A stretch of 64,000 bases of DNA from Bombella apis (GCF_018221685.1 NZ_JAGJTM010000005.1:193501-257500); one strand, 5' to 3'. Positions 18,135-27,401 are shown, counted from the first letter of the stretch. Numbers and translations: made by a program. The notes: a model not told the origin generated them from the letters alone.

Positions 18135-19324
18135 CGACCGACTCCACCCGCCCCAACCTTACCCCATCCGACCGCATGCACTGGCAGAAAGACGCCCAGT
18201 GTGGGCGGGCCCGGGCAGGCTGGCTGCATACCCGTCATGGCAGCGTACCGACACCGACCTTCATGCCGGTCGGAACCGTCGGGACCGTCAAGGGCATCAC
18301 GATGGACAATGTGCGGGCCACCGGGGCGGGCATCGTGCTGGGCAACACCTATCACCTCATGCTGCGCCCCACGGCAGAGCGGGTCCAGCGTCTCGGCGGG
18401 CTGCACCGCATGATGGACTGGCCCGGCCCCATCCTGACAGATTCCGGCGGATTCCAGGTCATGTCTCTGGGGCCGCTGCGGAAGATGGATGAGGATGGCG
18501 TCACCTTCCGTTCCCACATTGATGGCAGCTCCCACCGTCTGACGCCTGAAAACTCGACGGACATCCAGTACAAACTGGATGCCACCATCACCATGGCCTT
18601 TGATGAATGTCCGGCCCTGCCCGCCACGAAGGACGTGCTGGAAGCCTCCATGGAGCGGTCCATGCGATGGGCCGCCCGCTCCCGTGAAGCCTTCATCGCC
18701 CGCCCCGGCTATGGGCAGTTCGGCATCGTGCAGGGCGGCACGGAACAGGACCTGCGGGAACGCTCCGCCCTTGCCCTGCGGGAGATCGGCTTCGAGGGCT
18801 ACGCCATCGGGGGGCTTGCCGTAGGCGAAGGGCAGGAGCTGATGTTCTCCACGCTGGATTACACGACTCCCATGCTGCCCGAGGACCAGCCCCGCTATCT
18901 GATGGGCGTCGGCACGCCAGATGACCTGCTGGGTGCCGTCATGCGGGGCTGCGACATGTTCGACTGCGTCATGCCGTCCCGTGCAGGCCGTACTGCCCGG
19001 GCCTATACGGAGCGGGGCACGCTGAATCTCCGCAATGCCCGCTTCGCCGAGGACACCCGCCCCATCTCCCCCGAAGATGACAGCCCGATGGCAGGCCGGT
19101 ACAGCCGGGCCTATCTGCACCACCTCTTCCGGGCCAACGAGATGCTCGGGCCGATGCTCCTGACCCTCCACAATCTCGCCTATTATCAGCGGCTCATGCG
19201 CCAGATACGGGCCGCCATCGTGGCAGGAACGCTGGAACAGACCGCCACCCAGCTCCGCCGGAACTGGGCCAGGGGCGACTGGAGCGAGGATGAATGGCCC
19301 ATGCTCCGCTACCAGCAGGGCTAG
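18131..19324 (+). CDS. tgt: tRNA-guanine transglycosylase lacking the zinc cysteines
   Basis: Exchanges guanine 34 of GUN-anticodon tRNAs for preQ1, 397 residues. The catalytic features are intact: Asp104 in TDSGGFQV, the VQGG loop near 201, GGLAVGE, and the nucleophile Asp278 in FDCVMPSR. The structural zinc site is not. E. coli Tgt uses three cysteines in a CDCYTC segment plus a histidine; here the aligned segment (315-322) reads EDDSPMAG, putting Asp316, Ser318 and Ala321 where the cysteines should be, while the histidine (347, in LHNLAYY) stays. The flanking YSRAYLHHL is conserved and no frame change is seen, so this is substitution rather than damage. Coupled to queA. Confidence 0.93.
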   Translation: MTTDSTRPNLTPSDRMHWQKDAQCGRARAGWLHTRHGSVPTPTFMPVGTVGTVKGITMDNVRATGAGIVLGNTYHLMLRPTAERVQRLGGLHRMMDWPGPILTDSGGFQVMSLGPLRKMDEDGVTFRSHIDGSSHRLTPENSTDIQYKLDATITMAFDECPALPATKDVLEASMERSMRWAARSREAFIARPGYGQFGIVQGGTEQDLRERSALALREIGFEGYAIGGLAVGEGQELMFSTLDYTTPMLPEDQPRYLMGVGTPDDLLGAVMRGCDMFDCVMPSRAGRTARAYTERGTLNLRNARFAEDTRPISPEDDSPMAGRYSRAYLHHLFRANEMLGPMLLTLHNLAYYQRLMRQIRAAIVAGTLEQTATQLRRNWARGDWSEDEWPMLRYQQG

Positions 19325-19333
19325 GTCGTTCCT

Positions 19334-20425
19334 TCAGGGCACCTGTCCTTCATAGCTCCCCCAATGGGTGGCCAGCTCCCGCACGATTGGGCTGGCCACC
19401 TGATAGGCCGCACTGGTGGAAGCATAAAGGCCCGGCAGGTTTTCCTCATGCGCTGCATTGGCCAGCATGGTGGCCGGTGCCACGCCGTTGGGCGGCATGT
19501 CGAAATTGCTGGTCGTCCGCAGGATGAGGAGGCGCCGGTCATCCACACGTCCTGCTCTGGCCTGCAACGCCAGTGCCTGACAGAGGCCAATGTCCTCCTC
19601 TGCCGTCGTGACCATCTCGCCCTGATGGTCCGTCCAGTAAGCGACCCAGCGTTCCGCCCACCGGTTCATGAGCGCTCCAAGCCAGTATGTCTCACCGGAG
19701 ATCGTATCACCCATCATCACATGCGGCGGCTTCAGTGCCTCGGGGAAACCCTGATAGGCCCGGCGATGGGCCTGAAGTTTTTCATTGTCCGGCAGAGCGA
19801 TATGGCGTGTCCTTTCATAAGCCCAGCGCACAAGGGAAGGTCGCAACGTATAGGCCATGTCCCCAGCGATGGAATGGAGCGGTGGCCGTGGCTGCTCATC
19901 CGGTACATGGCCCTGCAACGGCGTAAAACCATCCGGCCAATCGGACGGAATTTCACGTGAATCAATCAGATGGGCTGCCCCGCCATTCACGACATGCAGC
20001 GCCCAGGCGGCAGACCCGATGCTGCCCTTATTGGGATTCACACCGGCAATCCCTGCCAGAACGAAATAGGCACGGCGGAGGTCAAACCGGGGGTCCAGCG
20101 CCAGAGCGGTAATGGCCGCTGCCATATGGCCCGGTCCCTCACCACTGACCAGCCCAAGCACATGGTCTTGCGCATTATAGCGAAGGACACCGTGCTCCGT
20201 CCCCGGTGCAGGCAGTGTTTGTTCCAGCGGGTACTGTTCCACCCAGTGCTGGAACTCTCCCGGCATGTCGCCACTATCCTGCCCCAGCTCGAAGGTTGTC
20301 ACCACCACGACGTGTACCTCCAGCGGGACAGCCTGTGCCGGACGGGCAGACCCCGCCCCCGCTGCCACCAGCCCGACCAGAAGACCAAGACCATACATCC
20401 AGCCTGTCTTCACTGCCTGTCTCAT
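19334..20425 (-). CDS. Exported purine nucleoside permease (NUP) family protein
   Basis: About 363 residues from the ATG at 20425, which has GGAAAG upstream; the open frame extends further to 20539. It begins with a signal peptide (a hydrophobic run ending near RPAQAVP) and then shows the NUP family pattern: VVVTTFELGQDSGDMPGEF, SGEGPGHMAAAITAL, FVLAGIAGVNPNKGSIG, and near the C-terminus LRTTSNFDMPP. NUP proteins were named as nucleoside transporters in yeast; their fold resembles nucleoside phosphorylases, so an enzymatic or binding role in the periplasm is equally possible. It lies 78 bases downstream of the exported adenosine deaminase in the same orientation, so both probably serve purine scavenging. 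Confidence 0.82.
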   Translation of the reverse strand: MRQAVKTGWMYGLGLLVGLVAAGAGSARPAQAVPLEVHVVVVTTFELGQDSGDMPGEFQHWVEQYPLEQTLPAPGTEHGVLRYNAQDHVLGLVSGEGPGHMAAAITALALDPRFDLRRAYFVLAGIAGVNPNKGSIGSAAWALHVVNGGAAHLIDSREIPSDWPDGFTPLQGHVPDEQPRPPLHSIAGDMAYTLRPSLVRWAYERTRHIALPDNEKLQAHRRAYQGFPEALKPPHVMMGDTISGETYWLGALMNRWAERWVAYWTDHQGEMVTTAEEDIGLCQALALQARAGRVDDRRLLILRTTSNFDMPPNGVAPATMLANAAHEENLPGLYASTSAAYQVASPIVRELATHWGSYEGQVP

Positions 20426-20502
20426 CACATGTCTTTCCTTCCCATCGTTCTCTCCGGCCTGTCTCAGGGCACGGACCGCAGCAGGGGATTCTTCATCACA
20501 TC

Positions 20503-22038
20503 CTACCCGAAAGCCTGAAAACGGGCCTCCAGCTGCCATTGCAGCCGTGCCTTCATATTGTCCTTCAGAAACCGTTCACAGGCTGGAGCGGCGCTTCCAC
20601 CCGGCACCATGCCCGAACAGGCCGGCACAGCCTGCCCCAGATGATGCCCGGCCCAGAGGCTCTGCCCCGGCATGAACCCATATTCCAGCCCCGTACGGGA
20701 CAGCTGGACAAGTGTCGGATAATCCAGATGGTAGGCCAATACGGCCCGCATGTATTCCTGCGTCAGATCGCTACGGGACACACCTTCATCATCTGTCGAG
20801 AGCGCCACGGGCACACCGGCCTGCCTGTAAAGCGAAAAAGGATGCCGCCCATCCCTGATACCCAGAATCTCATCATTGCTGGTCAGATTGATCTCCACCA
20901 GAATGGAGCGCCGTGCCATCTCTTCCAGCAGAGAGGCCGGGTCATGCTCCCACAGAACATCCACACCATGGCCGATCCGCTTGGCCCCCGCCACGTCAAT
21001 CGCCGCCCGGATATGATGGTCCAGATCGCCCAGCGGCACGAGAGACGGTGTCACCTCCCCCGCATGAAGGCTCAGATTCGTCCCCGGATACAGCCGGTTC
21101 AGAGTATGGAACATCTGCATGTGCAGGTCATAGTCCTGCAGGGCCACCGGGTCATCTTCCGGCGCCACGATGTTGACGCCGACCAGCCGGGTATCCTGGC
21201 GGGCACTCTCATACGCCGCCACGAGCTGTACCCAGACAAACGGTGCCGGAAATGTCCGCAGGGCGGAATACTGATAGCGCACCGTCACCCCACACCCTGC
21301 GGAAGCCTGCGCTGTGCCGCACTTCATGATGGTTCGGGCACGGGCCTCCATCTCATCAATGGCCACATGGGACAGGGCTGCCATCCGCCCTAGGGCGGGC
21401 TTCAGAACCTCATAAGCCCGACTGAAATCAGCTTCCGTCCTCAAGGGAGGCAGGGCAGCAGCCTTCATCATCTCCCCCAATGCATCAAAGGGAATGGGAG
21501 CGATCTGCAATTCCAGATACTGCACATTGTCACGGGCAGCCCGCTCGGCAGCCTCGGCCAGCATGTCCCCCTGATGCCTTGGCTCCACTGCCATGAACCG
21601 CAGAAAGGTCGCAAAGAAATGATCATGGCCGGAGCGGTCATGTTCCGTAGGAATGAAATTGCGCATGGACAACGCATTGACCATCTCATTCCAGCCGGTT
21701 TCATTCCCTGGCAGACCATCTGCCGGAACCTGCCCCTCCCCCGGCTTTGGGCAATGACTGGCCAGAATGGTCCGCTTCTTCAGCGAAACGCAGAGGCCAT
21801 CCCCCGCTGCCCATTTGAGGAAACTCTCGGCATAGACCGCCCCGGAAAGATGGTTGTGCAGGTCCGCTCCCTTGGGGAAGGCCCTAAGGAACAGCTCCAG
21901 CCGGACAGGGTCGGTCTTCACCCTTTCGAACAGGGTCGCCACGGAAGGCGGGGCCGCCACCGGGTCAGCAGACACCCGACCTGTCTGGCCAGCAAGAAAG
22001 ACAAAAAAGGCAAAAACAGCAGAACAAAAGAATCTCAT
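20503..22038 (-). CDS. Exported adenosine deaminase-family protein
   Basis: A 511-residue metal-dependent amidohydrolase that probably converts adenosine to inosine outside the cytoplasm. It has a signal peptide (MRFFCSAVFAFFVFLAGQ to VSADP). The metal-binding motifs of adenosine deaminases are all present: DLHNHLSGA near 60, LSLHAGE near 325, IGHGVDVLWE near 360 and the paired aspartates in LSTDDEGVSR near 430. The length and leader resemble secreted ADGF-type deaminases rather than the ~330-residue cytoplasmic form. It is followed by the NUP gene and divergent from a small ribbon-helix-helix gene. Confidence 0.85.
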   Translation of the reverse strand: MRFFCSAVFAFFVFLAGQTGRVSADPVAAPPSVATLFERVKTDPVRLELFLRAFPKGADLHNHLSGAVYAESFLKWAAGDGLCVSLKKRTILASHCPKPGEGQVPADGLPGNETGWNEMVNALSMRNFIPTEHDRSGHDHFFATFLRFMAVEPRHQGDMLAEAAERAARDNVQYLELQIAPIPFDALGEMMKAAALPPLRTEADFSRAYEVLKPALGRMAALSHVAIDEMEARARTIMKCGTAQASAGCGVTVRYQYSALRTFPAPFVWVQLVAAYESARQDTRLVGVNIVAPEDDPVALQDYDLHMQMFHTLNRLYPGTNLSLHAGEVTPSLVPLGDLDHHIRAAIDVAGAKRIGHGVDVLWEHDPASLLEEMARRSILVEINLTSNDEILGIRDGRHPFSLYRQAGVPVALSTDDEGVSRSDLTQEYMRAVLAYHLDYPTLVQLSRTGLEYGFMPGQSLWAGHHLGQAVPACSGMVPGGSAAPACERFLKDNMKARLQWQLEARFQAFG

Positions 22039-22116
22039 GCCTCATGATGGCGGCCTGCGCCGGAGCTGACAAGAAAATCCCTTTCCACACACAATGCCAG
22101 CTGCCACACTTCCCCC

Positions 22117-22371
22117 ATGCACGCTCCTCCACCACCACCACCACAGTTGCAGAAGCGCAGCCTCAGCCTGTACGGGCACAGAACCTCCATCGCTCTGGAA
22201 GCCGAATTCTGGCAGGTTCTGGAGACCATGGCCCGTGCCGAACAGCTTGCCCTGGCAGCCTTCATCGCCCGGCTGGACAGGCATCGCCCCCCGGAACAGA
22301 CGCTGGCCTCCCTGCTCCGCCTCACGGCACTACGCTTTGCCCTGAACCAGGCCCCGTCAGCCCCCGTGTGA
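22117..22371 (+). CDS. Ribbon-helix-helix domain protein (RHH_4 type)
   Basis: A small protein of 84 residues. After a run of seven prolines encoded by a CCA/CCT repeat, it shows the alphaproteobacterial RHH_4 pattern: KRSLSLYGHRTSIALEAEFW, then LALAAFIARLDRH and LASLLRLTALRFALN. In this family the beta strand near SLYGHRTSIAL would contact DNA as a dimer. It is divergent from the adenosine deaminase gene, 78 bases away. Whether it controls that operon is unknown; RHH_4 proteins are widespread and mostly uncharacterised. Confidence 0.75.
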   Translation: MHAPPPPPPQLQKRSLSLYGHRTSIALEAEFWQVLETMARAEQLALAAFIARLDRHRPPEQTLASLLRLTALRFALNQAPSAPV

Positions 22372-22458
22372 CCCGTCTTGGAAAGACCGCATATTCCTGT
22401 TCCGCCCTCCCCTGTCCCCGTGATAGAGTTTACAACCATGTGAACAGGGAGGGCATCG

Positions 22459-23292
22459 ATGGCTTTCTGGGGGAAAATGTTTGGTGGTATTGCCGGTTTT
22501 GCCGCCGGGGGGCCGGTCGGCGGTCTTCTCGGGGCCATTCTGGGCCATATGAGCGATACGGACAGACTGTTGACCCCGCTCTCCGGCACATGGGGCGACC
22601 GTTTCCCCGCACGGGGGCAACCCGACCCGCATAATGCCGCCTTCTTCACCGCCGCAAAACTCTCTGCCCTGCTGGGAAAGACGGATCAGCTCTACGGCCT
22701 TGGTGTCGTCACGCTCTCCGCCAAGCTGGCCAAAATCGATGGCCCCGTGAACCGGGCCGAGATTGAAGCCTTCAAGACGGCCTTCCGGTTCCCTGAAGAC
22801 AACCAGAAAGAGGTTGGCCTGCTTTTTGATCGGGCCCGGAACCGGACGGACGATTTCGAACTTTATGCCCGTGAGCTGGGGCGTGCCTTTGCCGACAAGC
22901 CGGAGCCGCTGGAAACACTGCTCAGCGTCCTCTTCCGCATTGCCAGGGCAGACCTGCCTGCCGGGGCCCCGCTGCATCCGGCAGAAATGGACTATCTCCG
23001 CCGGACGCACAAAGCCTTCCGCCTTTCAGAACGGGCCTGGGAGCGGGCCGAGGACGGCCAGCCCCGGGCTGCCTCCACATCATCAACGGCAGAGTGCTAT
23101 CGTGTGCTGGGCATCAGTGCAACGGCAACGGATGGCGAAGTCCGGACACGCTGGCGTGTGCTGATCCGTGAACATCACCCGGACCGTCTTGCCCAGCGCC
23201 CCATGAGCGATGCTCAACGGAAAGCAGCACAGGAGCGTGTGGCCCGCATCAATGCCGCATGGGACCAAATAAAGCGGGACCGTGGCCTGTAA
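22459..23292 (+). CDS. djlA: DjlA-like J-domain co-chaperone with TerB domain
   Basis: A 277-residue J protein that would stimulate DnaK ATPase. Order of parts: a glycine-rich hydrophobic N-terminus (MFGGIAGFAAGGPVGGLLGA) suited to membrane insertion, a TerB-like helical domain at about 58-195, a short linker, and a C-terminal J domain from about 212 with the HPD motif at 240-242. This order matches DjlA. AGGGAGGG precedes the start. It converges closely on the Do-protease gene with only 15 bases between stops. Confidence 0.88.
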   Translation: MAFWGKMFGGIAGFAAGGPVGGLLGAILGHMSDTDRLLTPLSGTWGDRFPARGQPDPHNAAFFTAAKLSALLGKTDQLYGLGVVTLSAKLAKIDGPVNRAEIEAFKTAFRFPEDNQKEVGLLFDRARNRTDDFELYARELGRAFADKPEPLETLLSVLFRIARADLPAGAPLHPAEMDYLRRTHKAFRLSERAWERAEDGQPRAASTSSTAECYRVLGISATATDGEVRTRWRVLIREHHPDRLAQRPMSDAQRKAAQERVARINAAWDQIKRDRGL

Positions 23293-23307
23293 GGCGGGTC
23301 TGCTCCA

Positions 23308-24942
23308 TCACGGCTGGGGTTGCTGTCCCCCCAATGGCACAGCCACCCAGCGCAGCCCCTCACCATCCTGCACCAACAGAAGGATATCCGTCCGCTTCAG
23401 CTCACGGGCACGGTCCAGCGCAGCCTGCAGGGCCTCCGGTGTATTGACCTCCTGCTGCCCGACCTGAAGCACCAGATTCCCTTCCGTCAACCCACGGCTG
23501 GCAGCGGGGCTACCCTCATAGACACGCATCACCAGCACACCCCTCTGGCTGTCAGTCAGGCCATACTGCGTCCGGGCCGCTTCATCGACCACGCCCAGCT
23601 TCACCCCCAGTTCTTTCAGGGTCTTTACCGGATGTTCCGGCGGGTGCGTGTCGGAAGGAAGGGGATCCTTCTCATCGGGGTTGCGCCCCAGGGTCAGATC
23701 CAGCGTCTGATAGCTGCCACGCCGCCAAAAGGTGAAATGCACCGTCTCTCCCGGTTGATACCCCGCCACGAGCCGGGGCAGGGTCTGGCCTGTCACCGGC
23801 TGACCATTCAGGGCTGTCAGAATGTCCCCAACCTGCAAACCTGCCTTCCGGGCCGGCCCATCCTTGCTGACCTCGGCAACGATGGCCCCCGTTCCCCGTT
23901 CTTTTCCGGGCACATCCGCTTTCCAGAAATCAAGGTCTTCTGCCATGTTGCGGGTGACATCCTGATAGCGCACACCCAACCAGCCACGCCGGACATGGCC
24001 TGTCTGCCGCAACTGGTTGATGATGCCTCGGGCATCATCCGAAGGAATGGCAAAGCCGATGCCGATGGAATCCCCACCAGACCCGCCATAAATCAACGTA
24101 TTGATCCCGATGACCTCACCCTTCAGATTGAAGAGCGGGCCACCTGAATTACCGTGATTGATGGCTGCGTCCGTCTGGATGAAGTCGTCATACAAACCGT
24201 GATCGACATTCCGCTTGCGGGACGAAATGATGCCAGCTGTCACCGTGCCACTCAGACCGAACGGATTGCCGATGGCCAGCACCCAGTCTCCGATGCGGGC
24301 ATCGTCACTATGCCCCAGCGGGACGGACGGCAGGGGCCGGTCTGCCTTCACCTGAAGGACGGCAAGGTCCTCCTTGCTGTCCCGCCCGACAATCCGTGCC
24401 GGATATTCCGTCCCATCCGACAGGGTCACGCTCACCTGCTGGGCATTGTCAATGACGTGATTGTTCGTCACCACCACGCCAGAAGGATCGATGATGAAGC
24501 CGGACCCCAGCGCCTGTACCTGACGGGCAGGGTGCCCATCCGCATGACGGCGGTGGAGATAGTCATGGAAAAACTTCTCGAGCGGTGACCCTGGCGGGAA
24601 AGGGGATGATTGCGGCCCGGACGGTGTACTGCCATCCGGCCCGTCCGGCTGCTGTTCATCAGGGTGGATCACGCTGGAGACGGAAATATTCACCACAGCA
24701 GGCAGGAGCCGCTCCACCAGTGCCGCAAAACCGGGCATCATGGCCGCCTCATGCGCAGCACGGGTTGTCACGCTCCCCCCCTGCGGCAGCTCTTCCCCCG
24801 GCAGGGTCGGCATCGGCACATCATCCTGCGCCCAGGCTCCACCGGACTGGCCAAGAATACCAGAAAGCACGAAACAGGACAGCCAGCGGGCCACCCTCAT
24901 GCGGGAGGAAGACAGAAGAGAAGAAGACATGAATCGGCTCAT
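23308..24942 (-). CDS. Do-family (DegP/DegQ-like) periplasmic serine protease
   Basis: Periplasmic quality-control protease/chaperone. After a signal peptide (MRVARWLSCFVLSGILG to GGAWAQ) comes the trypsin-like domain with His in TNNHVIDNA, Asp in SKEDLAVLQ and Ser in GNSGGPLFN, preceded by GSGFIIDPSG, then PDZ1 (RRGWLGVRYQDV onward) and PDZ2 (MRVYEGSPAASRGL onward). This is the complete Do architecture. The start is uncertain: ATGs at 25014, 24942, 24930 and 24900 are in frame and none has a strong ribosome site; 24942 is a middle choice. It is divergent from the mrp gene. Confidence 0.92.
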   Translation of the reverse strand: MSRFMSSSLLSSSRMRVARWLSCFVLSGILGQSGGAWAQDDVPMPTLPGEELPQGGSVTTRAAHEAAMMPGFAALVERLLPAVVNISVSSVIHPDEQQPDGPDGSTPSGPQSSPFPPGSPLEKFFHDYLHRRHADGHPARQVQALGSGFIIDPSGVVVTNNHVIDNAQQVSVTLSDGTEYPARIVGRDSKEDLAVLQVKADRPLPSVPLGHSDDARIGDWVLAIGNPFGLSGTVTAGIISSRKRNVDHGLYDDFIQTDAAINHGNSGGPLFNLKGEVIGINTLIYGGSGGDSIGIGFAIPSDDARGIINQLRQTGHVRRGWLGVRYQDVTRNMAEDLDFWKADVPGKERGTGAIVAEVSKDGPARKAGLQVGDILTALNGQPVTGQTLPRLVAGYQPGETVHFTFWRRGSYQTLDLTLGRNPDEKDPLPSDTHPPEHPVKTLKELGVKLGVVDEAARTQYGLTDSQRGVLVMRVYEGSPAASRGLTEGNLVLQVGQQEVNTPEALQAALDRARELKRTDILLLVQDGEGLRWVAVPLGGQQPQP

Positions 24943-25043
24943 GCTGTAGAATCTACTCCACGGCGGACCGGACGTCATCCTTCCAGCCAGCAAGTTTGTG
25001 TTTTTTTGCCTCATGAGGGGCGTTGCATGAGAGGTCCTGCCCC

Positions 25044-26162
25044 ATGACAGCCACCGACATCTCTTCCCTGAAAGACCTCATCTCCGACTTTCTCACAGCA
25101 GAAGAGCCTGCACATCAGACCAGCATAGAAGCCCTGACACTGGAAGATGGCCATCTCCACCTCATTCTGCGGACAACAGCTAAAGGTGCGGCGTTCCTCC
25201 AGGACGCTCAGACGACACTGGAGGACAGGCTCAGGCAGCACCCCGCCGTCAGCAGTCTGACCCTGTCCCTCACAGCTCATCGCCCGGCAGGCCCCGTCCC
25301 CCGCAAGGCCGGTGCAGAAAGCGGGCACCGGCCTCTGGCCCTCGGGAAGCGACCCACAGGCCGCTCCGCCCCCCCAGAAGCCTGCTTGCCCGATGTGTGG
25401 GCCGTCATTGCCGTGGCGTCCGGCAAGGGAGGCGTGGGGAAGTCCACCACAGCCGTCAATCTGGCATGCAGCCTGGCCCGGCTGGACCTTCGGACCGGCC
25501 TGCTGGATGCTGACATTTACGGCCCCTCTCTTCCCCACATGCTGGGTGAAACCCAGAAACCTGTTGTCGAGAATGGCAGGCTGCGCCCACTGGAACGCTG
25601 GGGCATGGAGACGATGTCCATCGGCTATCTGGTTGACAAGGAACAGGCCATGATCTGGCGTGGTCCCATGGTCATGGGCGCCCTGACCCAGCTCATGAGT
25701 GATGTGTCCTGGGGGGCGCTGGATGTACTGGTGGTCGATCTGCCACCCGGCACCGGAGATGCCCAGCTGACCCTGACCCGCAAGCTTTCGGACAAGCTGA
25801 AAGCCGGTGGGGCCGTCATCGTCTCCACCCCGCAGGACATTGCCCTGCTTGATGCCCGCCGGGGTGTCACGCTGTTTGAGAAGACCGAAACGCCCGTGCT
25901 GGGGCTGATCGAGAACATGTCCTATTTCTGCTGCCCGCACTGTCAGGAACGGACTGACCTCTTCGGCCATGGTGGGGCCCGCAAGGAAGCAGAGGCCCTC
26001 AACATTCCTTTCCTTGGGGAAATTCCCCTGCTGCGGGATATAAGATGCAGTGCTGATGAAGGGACCCCTCTTGTCCTGCGTGACCCGGATCATCCTGCAT
26101 CACAGGCTTACAGAGCCATTGCCCGCACCCTGAAGGATAGACTGTTTCCCTCTTCGTGCTGA
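25044..26162 (+). CDS. apbC: Mrp/ApbC-family iron-sulfur cluster carrier ATPase
   Basis: Cytoplasmic P-loop ATPase that carries Fe-S clusters to target proteins. From the ATG at 25044 (GAGAGG nine bases upstream) it has 372 residues. The N-terminal FeS-assembly domain covers about 1-75, a linker follows, and the deviant Walker A motif SGKGGVGKST lies at 126-135. The second part shows DADIYGPSLPHMLG, VDLPPGTGDAQLTL and the CPHC pair in ENMSYFCCPHC that binds the bridging cluster. Several Fe-S enzymes in the window, such as Edd, could be clients. Confidence 0.94.
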   Translation: MTATDISSLKDLISDFLTAEEPAHQTSIEALTLEDGHLHLILRTTAKGAAFLQDAQTTLEDRLRQHPAVSSLTLSLTAHRPAGPVPRKAGAESGHRPLALGKRPTGRSAPPEACLPDVWAVIAVASGKGGVGKSTTAVNLACSLARLDLRTGLLDADIYGPSLPHMLGETQKPVVENGRLRPLERWGMETMSIGYLVDKEQAMIWRGPMVMGALTQLMSDVSWGALDVLVVDLPPGTGDAQLTLTRKLSDKLKAGGAVIVSTPQDIALLDARRGVTLFEKTETPVLGLIENMSYFCCPHCQERTDLFGHGGARKEAEALNIPFLGEIPLLRDIRCSADEGTPLVLRDPDHPASQAYRAIARTLKDRLFPSSC

Positions 26163-26204
26163 CCGGCAATCCTGCCCACCTCTTTGACCAACCCACGGAA
26201 GCCC

Positions 26205-26411
26205 ATGCCGACTTTCTGCCATCCCCGTTTCTTCCTCCTGACAGGCCTTGTGCTCTCCCTGCTCAGCATGGGGGGCTGTAACAGACCCAACCAGGCTATC
26301 GGCCATCGTGGCCTTTCTTCTGATGGCTATGGCTTTGTACAGGATGGCCCTGTCCTTGCGCCCCCAGCCCATCTCATGCAGCACCAGAAGCCCGCCACCA
26401 CGGGCCGCTGA
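26205..26411 (+). CDS. Small lipoprotein, function unknown
   Basis: A 68-residue protein from the ATG at 26205, with GGAAG four bases upstream. The N-terminus is a lipoprotein signal (hydrophobic run FFLLTGLVLSLL, then SMGGC with the cysteine at 25), leaving a mature part of about 44 residues rich in Gly, Pro and His. A TTG at 26184 is in frame but less likely. It follows the mrp gene by about 40 bases and may be co-transcribed. No family is recognised. Confidence 0.6.
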   Translation: MPTFCHPRFFLLTGLVLSLLSMGGCNRPNQAIGHRGLSSDGYGFVQDGPVLAPPAHLMQHQKPATTGR

Positions 26412-26504
26412 CCTGTCCGGCTGTTTCCTGGCCGGGATTTTTTCCCCACTCCCCTGATTTTCCACTTGATTTCTGGAGGGAAAAATGAGATGTACGGCCC
26501 CGTT

Positions 26505-26579
26505 GCCGGATTAGCACAGTGGTAGTGCAGCGGTTTTGTAAACCGAAGGCCGGGAGTTCGAATCTCTCATCCGGCACCA
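26505..26579 (+). tRNA. tRNA-Thr (anticodon TGT)
   Basis: A complete cloverleaf can be drawn. The acceptor stem GCCGGAT pairs with ATCCGGC, the D arm is GCAC/GTGC, the anticodon loop TTTGTAA reads TGT, the T arm contains GTTCGAAT, the discriminator is A, and CCA is encoded. One mismatch (G-A) lies at the top of the anticodon stem. It reads ACA codons. No integrase or repeat next to it suggests use as an attachment site. Confidence 0.95.
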
Positions 26580-26830
26580 CGATTTTCCCTGAAAATAGGC
26601 CGTTCCCCAGTGCTTCATGCCTGACGCATGTAGTATGTAAGACGCTGCTTTCCGTCCCCTACCCGACACGAAACCGGGCCCCCCGCGACGCACAGGCAGA
26701 CGCCCCGTCGGCATAATCATGCCAAAGGAGGCGGAAGCGTCCTGCTGCACCTACCTTTCTCCCTCCCATCAGAATGAAGTAAAAGCAGCACAACATTATC
26801 CATCCCCACATCAAAGGCATCCCCTACTCC

Positions 26831-27313
26831 ATGAAAAGCACCCTGCCCGGCTTCGTCACACTGTCCCGCCTGTTCGACATGTTTGAAGGAGCGGCCATGC
26901 TGGTCCTGTCCATCTGCATCACGCTGGTGGCCTGCCTGGGGCTGCTGCATGTCGTGGTGGCAGTGGCAAAGCTCATCATCCATGCCGGCCTCAGCCCCAC
27001 GGAGCCTGCCATATTGCAGGAAGTCTTCGGGCTGTTCTTCACCGTCCTGATCGCCTTGGAATTCCGTCACTCCATCCTCGTTCTTCCCGGTTCGGAATCA
27101 CAGGGAATGATCCGCATGAGGTCCGTCCTGCTCATCGGCATGATGGCAGCCGTACGCAAGTTCATCGTGCTGGACCTGAATGGCGTGAATGTCCGTGAAC
27201 TTCTGGCGCTTTCAGCCGCTGTTCTGTCACTCTCCACCGCTTACTGGCTCGTCCGTGGCAAAGCCATGACCCGCACGGACCCTACGCCTCAGCCTCCTCC
27301 ATCCAACCAGTAA
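26831..27313 (+). CDS. PsiE-like membrane protein
   Basis: A 160-residue inner-membrane protein with four hydrophobic segments (about 22-46, 62-83, 98-115 and 122-142). The pattern LQEVFGLFFTVLIALEFRHSI followed by an AVRKFIV motif matches the phosphate-starvation-inducible PsiE family. Its biochemical role is not established; in other bacteria it is expressed under phosphate limitation. The C-terminus is short and proline-rich. No strong ribosome site precedes the ATG, and no Pho-box-like repeat stands out in the 250 bases upstream. It is monocistronic. Confidence 0.8.
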   Translation: MKSTLPGFVTLSRLFDMFEGAAMLVLSICITLVACLGLLHVVVAVAKLIIHAGLSPTEPAILQEVFGLFFTVLIALEFRHSILVLPGSESQGMIRMRSVLLIGMMAAVRKFIVLDLNGVNVRELLALSAAVLSLSTAYWLVRGKAMTRTDPTPQPPPSNQ

Positions 27314-27319
27314 GCCCAT

Positions 27320-27355
27320 AAAAAAACCCCTTTCCGGCCTGTGGCTGGAAAGGGG
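27320..27355 (-). terminator. Intrinsic terminator of oprB
   Basis: On the minus strand CCCCTTTCC and GGAAAGGGG form a nine-base stem with an 11-base loop, followed by seven T. It lies about 47 bases after the porin stop and just after the convergent psiE-like gene. Confidence 0.88.
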
Positions 27356-27401
27356 CCCGAGCCTCCTGCTTCCCCTTTGCATCGGGAAGCAGGAAGCGCC
27401 A

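Noticed and set aside
18131..19324. Tgt zinc-site loss considered as a sequencing error or frameshift
   Set aside because: Reading frame is continuous with conserved sequence on both sides of the changed segment, so substitutions rather than a shift explain it.
22120..22146. Run of CCA/CAC repeats read as a simple tandem repeat or polyhistidine tract
   Set aside because: It is the proline run at the start of the ribbon-helix-helix gene; the His reading is another frame.
25011..26093. Open frame of 360 codons opposite the mrp gene
   Set aside because: Shadow of a well-supported gene with Walker A motif on the plus strand.
26505..26579. tRNA-Thr as integration site of a mobile element
   Set aside because: No integrase, direct repeat of the tRNA end, or composition change is seen nearby.
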